This document shows positions 55,905 through 64,000 of a stretch of 64,000 nucleotides of DNA, in pieces. The first letter of the stretch is position 1, and each line of letters begins with the position of its first letter. Under the pieces are notes generated by a model. The model was given only the letters and a program-made list of their open reading frames with translations, ran no database searches and was not told where the DNA came from. The DNA comes from Streptomyces naganishii JCM 4654 (GTDB lineage: Bacteria > Actinomycetota > Actinomycetes > Streptomycetales > Streptomycetaceae): assembly GCF_014650575.1 (NCBI RefSeq), contig NZ_BMVF01000006.1, positions 1-64,000 on the forward strand, read 5' to 3'. Both the position numbers and the translations under genes were made by a program.

Positions 55905-56774
55905 ATGAGCACGCGCATCGCCTTCCTCAAGGGCCACGGCACGGAGAACGACTTCGTGATCATCCCGGACCCGGAGAACGCCGTCGAGCTGTCCCCGGCC
56001 GCCGTCGCCGCCCTGTGCGACCGCCGCGCGGGCATCGGCGGCGACGGTGTGCTGCACGTCGTGCGGTCGGCCGCGCACCCGGAGGCCCGCGCGATGGCCG
56101 CCGAGGCGGAGTGGTTCATGGACTACCGCAACGGCGACGGCTCGGTCGCCGAGATGTGCGGCAACGGCACACGCGTGTTCGCCCGCTACCTCCAGCGCGC
56201 CGGGTACACCGGAGAGGGCGACCTCGCGATCGCCACGCGCGGGGGCGTGAAGAGCGTGCACATCGCCAAGGACGGCGACATCACCGTGGGCATGGGCAGG
56301 GCCCGGCTGCCCGAGGGCGACGTCACGGTCGGCGTCGGCGACCGCACCTGGCCCGCGCGGAACGTGAACATGGGCAACCCGCACGCGGTGGCCTTCGTGA
56401 ACGACCTCGCGCACGCCGGCGACCTGCTCTCGGCCCCCCTGGTCGGCCCGCCGTCCGCCTACCCGGACGGGGTCAACGTCGAGTTCGTCGTCGACCGGGG
56501 CCCCGGCCACGTCGCCCTGCGCGTGCACGAGCGCGGCTCGGGCGAGACCCGCTCGTGCGGCACGGGCGCGTGCGCCGTCGCCGTGGCCGCCGCCCGGCGC
56601 GATGGCGCGGAGCCCGCGCTCACCGGTACGCCCGCGACCTACCGGGTGGACGTGCCCGGCGGCACCCTGGTCATCACCGAGCGGCCGGACGGCGAGATCG
56701 AGATGACCGGCCCGGCGGTGATCGTCGCCGAGGGCGAGATCGACACCGAGTGGCTGGAAAGCGCCGCTCGCTGA
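55905..56774 (+). CDS. dapF: Diaminopimelate epimerase
   Basis: 289 residues. Both catalytic cysteines are present: Cys85 in EMCGNGTR and Cys218 in RSCGTGAC. GHGTENDFVI at the start and NPHAVAFV are typical. It converts LL- to meso-diaminopimelate for lysine; Streptomyces peptidoglycan uses LL-diaminopimelate, so the enzyme here mainly serves lysine synthesis. ATG 55905. Confidence 0.96.
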   Translation: MSTRIAFLKGHGTENDFVIIPDPENAVELSPAAVAALCDRRAGIGGDGVLHVVRSAAHPEARAMAAEAEWFMDYRNGDGSVAEMCGNGTRVFARYLQRAGYTGEGDLAIATRGGVKSVHIAKDGDITVGMGRARLPEGDVTVGVGDRTWPARNVNMGNPHAVAFVNDLAHAGDLLSAPLVGPPSAYPDGVNVEFVVDRGPGHVALRVHERGSGETRSCGTGACAVAVAAARRDGAEPALTGTPATYRVDVPGGTLVITERPDGEIEMTGPAVIVAEGEIDTEWLESAAR

Positions 56775-57074
56775 ATCCCCGGCGGCTGACGTTTCGTGAG
56801 GTCCCGCGCGGGTGCACCGGTGCGATTCCATGTCCCCTGAGCGGGTGTGTATGGGAATCGTCGGCTGACCATCCGTCAGGTGACCGGAAAACGTAAACCT
56901 CGAAACGGTCGCTCGATTGGGTGATCCGTTTCACGCTCACCGAGAGGCGGTCTGGCGGAGGTGCTGGGGTCGGTAGCATCAAGCACCGGCCCGGACGGGG
57001 GATCCGACGCCAACCCCTGAGCCGCGTACGCCCTGGGGCACCCCGTCCGCCGGTCGACGCAGCCGGAGGTGCCC
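56775..57074. other. Intergenic region dapF-rshA
   Basis: 300 bp with no supported gene. TAGCAT at 56974-56979, with weak TCTGGC 17 bp upstream, is a possible rshA promoter. A/T-richer sequence (GGAAAACGTAAACC) lies at 56886-56899. Confidence 0.4.
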
Positions 57075-59273
57075 ATGAGTGCGGATGCCACGAATCCCGC
57101 CGCCCCGGGACCGGTGGCGCCCACGGCGGCACGCCGCAGGACCCGCCCGCGGATCGACCTGCGCCGCCTCGGCCGCGCCGCGCTCCTCGGGCCCGCCGCC
57201 CGCGACCGGCTGCCGGACGCCATCGGCCACGTGGCGGAGGCCCACCGCGCCCACCACCCCGACGCCGACCTCGAACCCCTGCGCAGGGCCTACGTCCTGG
57301 CCGAGTCCTCGCACCGCGGCCAGATGCGCAAGAGCGGCGAGCCGTACATCACGCACCCCCTCGCCGTGACCCTGATCCTCGCCGAACTCGGCGCCGAGAC
57401 CACGACGTTGACCGCCTCGCTGCTCCACGACACCGTGGAGGACACCGACGTGACGTTGGATCAGGTCCGCGAGCAGTTCGGCGAGGAGGTGCGCTACCTC
57501 GTCGACGGCGTCACCAAGCTGGAGAAGGTCGACTACGGCGCCGCCGCCGAGCCCGAGACCTTCCGCAAGATGCTCGTGGCCACCGGCAACGACGTCCGCG
57601 TGATGTCGATCAAACTCGCCGACCGGCTGCACAACATGCGCACCCTCGGCGTCATGCGCCCGGAGAAACAGGCCCGCATCGCCAAGGTCACCCGTGACGT
57701 CCTCATCCCGCTCGCCGAACGGCTCGGCGTGCAGGCGCTCAAGACCGAGTTGGAGGACCTGGTCTTCGCGATCCTGCACCCCGAGGAGTACGAGCACACG
57801 CGCGGGCTGATCGCCGAGAACGCGTCCGCGCCGAGCGACCCGCTCACCGAGGTCGCCGAACAGGTGCGGGGCGTGCTGCGCGAGGCCGGCATCTCCGCCG
57901 AAGTCCTCATCAGGCCACGGCACTTCGTGTCCGTGCACCGGGTCTCCCGCAAGCGCGGCAAGCTCCGCGGCTGCGACTTCGGCCGGCTGCTGGTGCTGGT
58001 GAACGAGGACGCCGACTGCTACGGCGTCCTCGGTGAACTGCACACCTGCATGACGCCGGTCGTCTCTGAGTTCAAGGACTTCATCGCCGTACCCAAGTTC
58101 AACCTCTACCAGTCGCTGCACACCGCCGTCGCGCGCGAGGACGGCCAGGTCGTCGAAGTCCTCATCCGCACCCACCAGATGCACAAGGTCGCCGAGGCCG
58201 GCGTCGTCGCCCTCGGCAATCCCTACGCTCCTCCTTCGGAGGAGCAGCCGTCCGGCGAGCAGTCCCCGGGCGACGGCGAGCGCGCCGACCCCACCCGGCC
58301 CGGCTGGCTCTCCCGCCTCCTCGACTGGCAGCAGGCCGCGCCCGACCCCGACACCTTCTGGTCCACCCTGCGCGAGGACCTGGCCCAGGACCGCGAGATC
58401 ACCGTCTTCCGGCCCGACGGCGGCACCCTCGGGCTGCCCGACGGAGCCACCTGCGTGGACGCCGCGTACGCCCAGTACGGCGAGGACGCGCACGCCTGCA
58501 TCGGCGCCCGCGTCAACGGCCGGCTGGCCACCCTCAGCACCGTCCTGAGGGACGGCGACACCGTCCAGCTCCTCATGGGCCAGGACCCGGCCTCCGAGCC
58601 CTCGGCGGCCTGGCTGGAGCACGCCCACACACCGGCCGCCCGCATCGCCATCCAGCGCTGGCTGGCCACCCACCCGGCGCCCGGACAGGCGGCCGCCGGC
58701 CCCTCCGGTGAGGAACCCGAGGAGCGCGCGGCGCCCCACACCCCCGAGCGCGCCGCGGCCCCGGCACCCGACACCGGGGCGGACACCCGGCCCGCGCGGC
58801 CCGGCAGAGCCAGCGTCGTGGTCGTCGACAGGCCCCGCGCGGGCGCCCGCCTCGCCGGCTGCTGCACCCCCGTGCCGCCGGACGAGATCACCGGCTTCGC
58901 CGTGCGCGGCGGCATGGTGACCGTGCACCGGGTCGAGTGCGCCGCGGTCGCCCGGATGAACGGCGCGGGGCGCGCCGAGATCGACGTGCGCTGGGGCGAC
59001 ACCACCGAGTGCCGGGTCACGCTGCTCGCCGAATCGTTCGGCCGCCCCCATCTGCTGGCCGACCTCACCGAGGCCATCGCCCTCGAAGGCGTCGAGATCG
59101 TCTCGGCCACCGTGGCCCCGCCGACCCAGCAGCGCGTCCGCCACACGTACACCCTCCAGCTCCCCGACGCCGCCAGACTGCCCGCCCTCATGCGCGCGAT
59201 GCGCAACGTCCCCGGCGTGTACGACGTGAGCCGCGCCCAGCACCACTCCCCGGCCCAGCCGCCCGGCGCCTGA
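57075..59273 (+). CDS. rshA: RelA/SpoT homologue RshA with atypical synthetase domain
   Basis: 732 residues. HD hydrolase domain (about 75-230) with HRGQMRKSGEPYITHP and HDTVEDTD. The synthetase region (about 280-390) keeps RPRHFVSVHR, FKDFIAVPKFNLYQSLHT and EVLIRTHQMH. It departs from consensus where RSH enzymes read DLVGIR (here DFGRLL) and AEYGIAAHW (here AEAGVVALG). A TGS domain (about 435-500), a Pro/Glu linker, a CC/ZFD segment (AGCCTPVPPDEITG) and an ACT domain (about 650-720) follow. S. coelicolor rshA lies at this locus and is the second (p)ppGpp enzyme beside relA. ATG 57075 has GGAGGT four bases upstream; GTG 57069 is an alternative. Confidence 0.92.
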   Translation: MSADATNPAAPGPVAPTAARRRTRPRIDLRRLGRAALLGPAARDRLPDAIGHVAEAHRAHHPDADLEPLRRAYVLAESSHRGQMRKSGEPYITHPLAVTLILAELGAETTTLTASLLHDTVEDTDVTLDQVREQFGEEVRYLVDGVTKLEKVDYGAAAEPETFRKMLVATGNDVRVMSIKLADRLHNMRTLGVMRPEKQARIAKVTRDVLIPLAERLGVQALKTELEDLVFAILHPEEYEHTRGLIAENASAPSDPLTEVAEQVRGVLREAGISAEVLIRPRHFVSVHRVSRKRGKLRGCDFGRLLVLVNEDADCYGVLGELHTCMTPVVSEFKDFIAVPKFNLYQSLHTAVAREDGQVVEVLIRTHQMHKVAEAGVVALGNPYAPPSEEQPSGEQSPGDGERADPTRPGWLSRLLDWQQAAPDPDTFWSTLREDLAQDREITVFRPDGGTLGLPDGATCVDAAYAQYGEDAHACIGARVNGRLATLSTVLRDGDTVQLLMGQDPASEPSAAWLEHAHTPAARIAIQRWLATHPAPGQAAAGPSGEEPEERAAPHTPERAAAPAPDTGADTRPARPGRASVVVVDRPRAGARLAGCCTPVPPDEITGFAVRGGMVTVHRVECAAVARMNGAGRAEIDVRWGDTTECRVTLLAESFGRPHLLADLTEAIALEGVEIVSATVAPPTQQRVRHTYTLQLPDAARLPALMRAMRNVPGVYDVSRAQHHSPAQPPGA

Positions 59274-59461
59274 GCCGCCCGGCGCGCAGGACCCACGCGC
59301 GGGCTCGCGCCGTACGCCCTGTGCGCGCCCTGCACGCCGCAGGCGCCGGGCGCGCCGCACGCCCCGGCGCGGCACCGTCGGCGTGCATCCACGGGCCCCG
59401 TTCGGGTGGGCCGGGCGCGCGCCGCCGCCGCCCGGCAGCCGGGCGCTGGTAGCGGTGGTGC

Positions 59462-60946
59462 ATGCCGCTCACCCCCCGCCCCCGCGTTCCGCGCCGTATC
59501 AGGGCCGCGCTCCTCGGCTCCGCCGTGGCGGTCTGCCTCGTCGCCGCGAGCACCCCGCCCGCCCCGCTGGGCATCGGCGACCGCCTCTTCCCGTACCTCG
59601 GCAACCCGGGCTACGACGTGTCGTCGTACGACCTGGACTTCACCTACTCCGGAGACAACGGCAAGCCGCTCAAGGCAGTCACCACCATCGACGCCCGGAC
59701 CACCCGGGACCTGGACCGGGTGAACCTCGACTTCGCGCACGGCACGGTCGACTCCGTGGAGGTCGACGGCCTGCCCGCCGCCTTCGCCGAGGCCGGCGAG
59801 GACCTCGTGATCACCCCGGCCACGCCCCTGCCCGGGCACAGCTGGATGCGGATCACCGTCCACCACACCAGCGACCCCGTGCCCGCCAAGGGCCGCGACG
59901 GCGGCTGGGTCCGCACCGCCGACGGCCTCGCCATGGCCAACCAGGCAGACGTCGCCCATCTGGTCTTCCCTTGCAACGACCACCCGTCCGACAAGGCCAT
60001 GTTCACCATCCGCGTCACCGCGCCCCAGGGGTACACGGCCGTGGCCAACGGTCTGCCCGCCGGCGCCCGCCGTGCCGCGGGCGGCACCACCTGGACGTAC
60101 CGCACCCGCCACCCCATGGCCACCGAACTGGCGCAGGTCTCCATCGGCCGCTCCGCCGTGGTGCACCGCGGCGGACCGCACGGCCTGCCGGTGCGCGACG
60201 TCGTCCCCGCCCAGGACCGCGACAGGCTCGAACCGTGGCTCGCGAAGACGCCGGACCAGATCGCCTGGATGGAGAGCAAGGTCGGGCCCTACCCGTTCGA
60301 GACCTACGGCGTCCTCATGGCCTCCGCGGCCACCGGCTTCGAACTCGAGACGCAGACCCTCTCGCTCTTCGAGAAGGGCCTGTTCACCGACCCCGCCTAC
60401 CCGAAGTGGTACGTCGAGTCGGTCATGGTGCACGAGCTGTCCCACCAGTGGTTCGGCGACAGTGTCAGCCCGCGCGTGTGGTCCGACGTGTGGCTCAACG
60501 AGGGCCACGCCACCTGGTACGAGGCCCTGTACGCCGAGGAGAAGGCGGGCAAGCCCATGGAGGCGCGCATGAAGGCCGCCTACGGCGCCTCCGACCGCTG
60601 GCGCGCCTCCGGCGGACCGCCCGCGCTGCCCAAGCCCCCCAAGCCCGGGCAGAAGATCGGCATCTTCCGCGCCAACGTCTACGACGGTGCGGCGCTCGTG
60701 CTGTACGCCCTGCGCCAGGAGATCGGCAGGCCCGCCTTCGAGCGGCTGGAGCGCGCCTGGGTGCGCGCCCACCGCGACGGCACGGCCGGCACCGCCGACT
60801 TCGTTGACCTGGCCTCCCGCATCGCCGGACGCGATCTGAGCGGCTTCCTCAAGGGCTGGCTCTACGGCGAGAAGACCCCGCCCATGCCGGGTCACCCGGA
60901 CTGGAAGCCCACGCCGGCCCCGACGGCCGAGGCGGTCAAGAAATAA
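59462..60946 (+). CDS. Secreted M1-family zinc aminopeptidase-like protein
   Basis: 494 residues. Basic N-terminus and hydrophobic segment (about 12-33) act as signal peptide. Zinc site H324-E325-xx-H328 (VMVHELSHQWFGD) and Glu347 (NEGHATWYE) are intact. The usual GxMEN exopeptidase motif is not seen; the corresponding region reads TGFELETQT, so the specificity may differ. Length is about half of full M1 enzymes, lacking the C-terminal helical domain. ATG 59462. Confidence 0.9.
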   Translation: MPLTPRPRVPRRIRAALLGSAVAVCLVAASTPPAPLGIGDRLFPYLGNPGYDVSSYDLDFTYSGDNGKPLKAVTTIDARTTRDLDRVNLDFAHGTVDSVEVDGLPAAFAEAGEDLVITPATPLPGHSWMRITVHHTSDPVPAKGRDGGWVRTADGLAMANQADVAHLVFPCNDHPSDKAMFTIRVTAPQGYTAVANGLPAGARRAAGGTTWTYRTRHPMATELAQVSIGRSAVVHRGGPHGLPVRDVVPAQDRDRLEPWLAKTPDQIAWMESKVGPYPFETYGVLMASAATGFELETQTLSLFEKGLFTDPAYPKWYVESVMVHELSHQWFGDSVSPRVWSDVWLNEGHATWYEALYAEEKAGKPMEARMKAAYGASDRWRASGGPPALPKPPKPGQKIGIFRANVYDGAALVLYALRQEIGRPAFERLERAWVRAHRDGTAGTADFVDLASRIAGRDLSGFLKGWLYGEKTPPMPGHPDWKPTPAPTAEAVKK

Positions 60947-61069
60947 CACCGTGACGGGGCGGGCCGGACCGTGCGACCATCGTCGGGCCGGCGCGAGGCG
61001 GGTCACGGGAATCTCCCGGGGTACCCGCGCGTTGCACACGGTGAAGGAACCCGACGACGTAAGGACCCA

Positions 61070-62560
61070 ATGACCTCCTCTTCTTCCTCTTCCCAGGCCA
61101 CCAAGCGCCTCGCGCAGACCTACCCCGAAGGACTTCGGGCCGATGCCCTGATGGAAGAGGACGTCGCCTGGAGCCACGAGATCGACACGGAGCGGGACGG
61201 CGACCAGTTCGACCGCTCCGACCGCGCGGCCCTGCGCCGTGTCGCGGGCCTGTCCACCGAGCTCGAGGACGTCACCGAGGTCGAGTACCGGCAGCTGCGC
61301 CTGGAGCGCGTCGTGCTCGTCGGCGTCTGGACCACGGGGACCGTGCGGGACGCGGAGAACTCCCTGGCCGAGCTCGCCGCCCTCGCGGAGACCGCGGGCG
61401 CTGTCGTGCTCGACGGCGTGATCCAGCGCCGCGACAAGCCCGACGCGGCCACCTACATCGGCTCCGGCAAGGCGGACGAGCTGCGGGACATCGTCCTGGA
61501 CACCGGCGCGGACACCGTCATCTGCGACGGTGAGCTCAGCCCCGGCCAGCTCATCCACCTCGAGGACGTCGTCAAGGTCAAGGTCATCGACCGTACGGCC
61601 CTGATCCTGGACATCTTCGCCCAGCACGCCAAGTCCCGGGAGGGCAAGGCGCAGGTCGCGCTCGCGCAGATGCAGTACATGCTGCCGAGGCTGCGGGGCT
61701 GGGGTCAGTCGCTGTCCCGGCAGATGGGCGGCGGCAGCGGGGGCCTCGCGACGCGCGGTCCCGGTGAGACCAAGATCGAGACGGACCGGCGCCGCATCCG
61801 CGAGAAGATGGCGAAGATGCGCCGGGAGATCGCGGACATGAAGACCGGCCGCGAGATCAAGCGCCAGGAGCGCCGCCGCAACAAGGTGCCCTCGGTCGCC
61901 ATCGCGGGCTACACCAACGCGGGCAAGTCCTCCCTGCTCAACCGCCTCACCGGCGCCGGCGTCCTGGTCGAGAACGCGCTGTTCGCGACCCTGGACCCCA
62001 CCGTGCGCCGGGCCGAGACCCCGAGCGGGCGGCTCTACACGCTCGCGGACACCGTCGGCTTCGTGCGGCACCTGCCGCACCACCTGGTCGAGGCGTTCCG
62101 CTCCACCATGGAGGAGGTCGGCGACTCCGACCTGATCCTGCACGTGGTGGACGGCTCGCACCCGGACCCGGAGGAGCAGCTGGCGGCCGTGCGCGAGGTG
62201 ATCAGGGACGTCGGCGCCACCGACGTGCCCGAGATCGTCGTGATCAACAAGGCGGACGCGGCCGACCCGCTGGTGCTCCAGCGGCTGCTGCGGGTGGAGA
62301 AGCACTCCATCGCCGTCTCCGCCCGTACGGGCCGGGGCATCGCCGAACTGACCGCCCTGATCGACAACGAGCTGCCGCGGCCCTCCGTGGAGATCGAGGC
62401 GCTCGTGCCGTACACCCACGGCAAGCTGGTCGCCCGCGCCCACACCGAGGGCGAGGTGATCTCCGAGGAGCACACCGCGGAGGGCACCCTGCTCAAGGCC
62501 CGGGTGCACGAGGAACTGGCCGCGGACCTGGCGCCGTACACACCGGCCGCCGCGGTCTGA
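61070..62560 (+). CDS. hflX: GTPase HflX
   Basis: 496 residues. N-terminal HflX domain (about 70-270; GVIQRRDKPDAATYIGSGKA, MLPRLRGWGQSLSRQMGGGSGG, RGPGETKIETDRR). G domain with G1 GYTNAGKSS, G3 DTVGF, G4 NKAD and G5 SARTG. It binds 50S/70S ribosomes and rescues or splits stalled ones under stress. An extra ~55 acidic residues precede the core. ATG 61070 has AAGGA upstream. Confidence 0.96.
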   Translation: MTSSSSSSQATKRLAQTYPEGLRADALMEEDVAWSHEIDTERDGDQFDRSDRAALRRVAGLSTELEDVTEVEYRQLRLERVVLVGVWTTGTVRDAENSLAELAALAETAGAVVLDGVIQRRDKPDAATYIGSGKADELRDIVLDTGADTVICDGELSPGQLIHLEDVVKVKVIDRTALILDIFAQHAKSREGKAQVALAQMQYMLPRLRGWGQSLSRQMGGGSGGLATRGPGETKIETDRRRIREKMAKMRREIADMKTGREIKRQERRRNKVPSVAIAGYTNAGKSSLLNRLTGAGVLVENALFATLDPTVRRAETPSGRLYTLADTVGFVRHLPHHLVEAFRSTMEEVGDSDLILHVVDGSHPDPEEQLAAVREVIRDVGATDVPEIVVINKADAADPLVLQRLLRVEKHSIAVSARTGRGIAELTALIDNELPRPSVEIEALVPYTHGKLVARAHTEGEVISEEHTAEGTLLKARVHEELAADLAPYTPAAAV

Positions 62561-62580
62561 CCGGCCGCCGGCATCGCAAC

Positions 62581-62620
62581 CGGAAGGGCCGCCCCGCCGT
62601 CGAGCGGGGCGGCCCTTCCG
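62581..62620. terminator. Bidirectional terminator after hflX
   Basis: CGGAAGGGCCGCCCCG at 62581-62596 pairs perfectly with 62605-62620 across an 8-nt loop. It lies between convergent hflX and the trypsin-like lipoprotein gene. Confidence 0.9.
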
Positions 62621-62640
62621 GCTGTCGCCGGACGATCGGC

Positions 62641-63876
62641 TCAGCGGCCGGCGAACTTTTTGCCGGCCGCCTCGTAGACGCCCTTCGCCACCGCGCCCAG
62701 CCGCGGCCCCGCCAGCCAGCCCGAGGTCACCGGGCCGATCGAGGTGTTGGAGACCAGGGCCGGCTTGCCGTCCGCGCCGGTCTCCACCCAGCCGCCGCCC
62801 GAGGAACCGCCGGTCATGGTGCAGCCGATGCGGTACATCGTCGGGTCGGTGGCGTTGAGCGACAGGCGCCCGGGCTTGTCCTGGCACTGGTAGAGCCGCT
62901 GACCGTCGTACGGCGGCGCCGCCGGGTAACCGGTCGCGGTGAGGCTCTGCACCTGCGGCACGGCAGGCGCGTCGAAGTTCACGGGCAGCGCCGCGCCCAC
63001 GGTCTCCTGGAGGGACTTGCCGCCGCTGCCCTGTTCCGGCGTCACATGGATGACGGCGAAGTCGTAGCCGGCGCCCTGGCCGCCGGTCGCGCCGCCCTGG
63101 GAGATCCACTGCTGCGAGGTCTGCGCCCAGTCCGCCCACCACACGCCGTAGGGCGCGATCGTCCGCCGCGGGGCGTTGCGCAGCTCGTCGGTGCTGCGGC
63201 CGTCGTTGTTGTACGACGGCACGAACGCGATGTTGCGGTACCAGCCGCCCTTCTTGCCCGCGTGCACGCAGTGGCCCGCCGTCCACACCAGGTTGGACCT
63301 GCCCGGGTTGGCCGGGTCCTCCACGACCGTCGCCGAGCAGACCATGGTCCCCTCGGGGGAGTCGAAGAACACCTTGCCCGCGGTCGCCGCGTTGGCGTGG
63401 TACGTCGGCGCCACCGCCTGCGCCCGCACCGGGGCCGGCGTCGGGTCGGTGACGCCCTGGTCACCGGAGAGGTCGTTCGAGTCGACCTGCTTGGCCGGGT
63501 CCTTGGCCCGGCGCATCCGGTCCGGGTTCCACAGGCCCTTGATGATCGGGTTGATGAAGTCGTTCGCCTCGCGCAGCCAGTCGTCCCGGCTCCAGTTCTT
63601 CCAGGCGCCGTTCTTCCACTTGTCGATGTCGATCCCGTGTTCCTTCAGCTTCTGCCTGATGTCGTCCGGGATCTGGATCTTGCCGTCGCCGCCGCCCGAG
63701 CCGGTGGCGCTCGCGGCGGCGGAGGACGCGCCGTCCGCCTTGCCGTCGCCCGAGCCGCAGCCCGTGACGGTGAGCGCCAGCACCGAGACCAGCGCGACGG
63801 CGGCCGGAACGGGGGAGGCCGTGCGGCGTGCGCCTCCTCCTCGGCGAGCGGTGAAGGACGGGCGTATGGGTCGCAT
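62641..63876 (-). CDS. Trypsin-like serine protease lipoprotein
   Basis: 411 residues. Signal peptide ends in a lipobox VTGC (residues ~37-40; LALTVTGCGSG), predicting a membrane-anchored extracellular protein. After a Ser/Gly linker and a charged helical region, the protease domain (about 165-405) has His in WTAGHCVHAG, Asp in YDFAVIHV and Ser in GGSSGGGW, so the triad is intact. The substrate is unknown. ATG 63876 is preceded by GGGGGAGT at seven bases. Confidence 0.9.
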   Translation of the reverse strand: MRPIRPSFTARRGGGARRTASPVPAAVALVSVLALTVTGCGSGDGKADGASSAAASATGSGGGDGKIQIPDDIRQKLKEHGIDIDKWKNGAWKNWSRDDWLREANDFINPIIKGLWNPDRMRRAKDPAKQVDSNDLSGDQGVTDPTPAPVRAQAVAPTYHANAATAGKVFFDSPEGTMVCSATVVEDPANPGRSNLVWTAGHCVHAGKKGGWYRNIAFVPSYNNDGRSTDELRNAPRRTIAPYGVWWADWAQTSQQWISQGGATGGQGAGYDFAVIHVTPEQGSGGKSLQETVGAALPVNFDAPAVPQVQSLTATGYPAAPPYDGQRLYQCQDKPGRLSLNATDPTMYRIGCTMTGGSSGGGWVETGADGKPALVSNTSIGPVTSGWLAGPRLGAVAKGVYEAAGKKFAGR

Positions 63877-64000
63877 GGTCTTGACTCCCCCTGCTGTGAA
63901 CGGACTTGCTCGGTACCGCCGTGATCCCGCGTTCTCCCCGGCCGGGTTCGGGTGCTGCGCACGACGTGTGGAACGGCACCACACACTATGCGCTCGCTGT
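63877..64000. other. Upstream region of the protease gene, window end
   Basis: 124 bp to the window edge. No gene start on the plus strand and no clear promoter for the minus-strand protease could be supported. Confidence 0.4.

Noticed and set aside
58223..63286. Minus-strand 1687-codon frame across rshA, the M1 peptidase and hflX
   Set aside because: It spans three well-supported plus-strand genes and part of the protease gene; a typical high-GC artefact.

Overview
The window is a high-GC actinobacterial chromosome segment, almost certainly Streptomyces. Evidence: strong third-position G/C bias, many GTG starts, probable leaderless transcripts, and gene order that I recall as matching the S. 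coelicolor stretch from osaCAB through ftsK, recA, miaB/miaA and dapF to hflX. Gene names rest on protein motifs plus this order, not on a database search.

Layout. 1-1000: 3' end of a 5S rRNA with its terminator, a decayed DegT-type aminotransferase, and a tRNA-Thr(GGT). 1026-10701: osaC (minus) divergent from osaA and osaB, a cytoplasmic osmoadaptation signalling set; OsaA carries about twelve HAMP-type units encoded by a 276-bp tandem repeat. 10877-18415: ftsK, a RodZ-like gene, rimO, pgsA, cinA and clgR, partly overlapping; pgsA has a Gly-rich 36-bp-repeat N-terminal extension. 18648-25718: a small membrane protein, then on minus a dehydrogenase, a Nei-type glycosylase and an Lhr-type helicase. 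25827-28816: AraC regulator with azlC/azlD exporter genes, and a terpenoid-cyclase-fold protein on minus. 28897-33782: DUF3046 gene, AI-2E-family transporter, membrane protein, recA with a LexA box in its promoter, and recX.

33861-36838 (minus): flavin monooxygenase, then a leaderless Cys-ended leader peptide ahead of cysteine dioxygenase and a rhodanese. This looks like cysteine-responsive control of a sulfur operon. 36993-40329 (minus): gluABCD-type amino-acid ABC transporter with a strong hairpin after the binding-protein gene. 40618-43794: response regulator, sensor kinase and an orphan TAXI-type periplasmic receptor. 44004-45640: MazG-like hydrolase and a GT87-like membrane glycosyltransferase. 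45958-50685: a 1575-residue protein with a degenerate trypsin-like domain, a NACHT/STAND NTPase and a long helical-repeat tail. It is the best candidate here for an undescribed system, possibly NLR-like immunity.

50763-63876: miaB, LigB-like protein, two small minus-strand genes (one MT0933-type antitoxin-like), miaA, a membrane protein, dapF, an RSH protein (rshA), a secreted M1-type peptidase, hflX, and a lipoprotein with an intact trypsin-like triad on minus. Most of the window is conserved core. The accessory-looking parts are the DegT remnant, the NACHT gene, the AraC/azl block and the low-complexity expansions in pgsA, recX, azlC and the monooxygenase.
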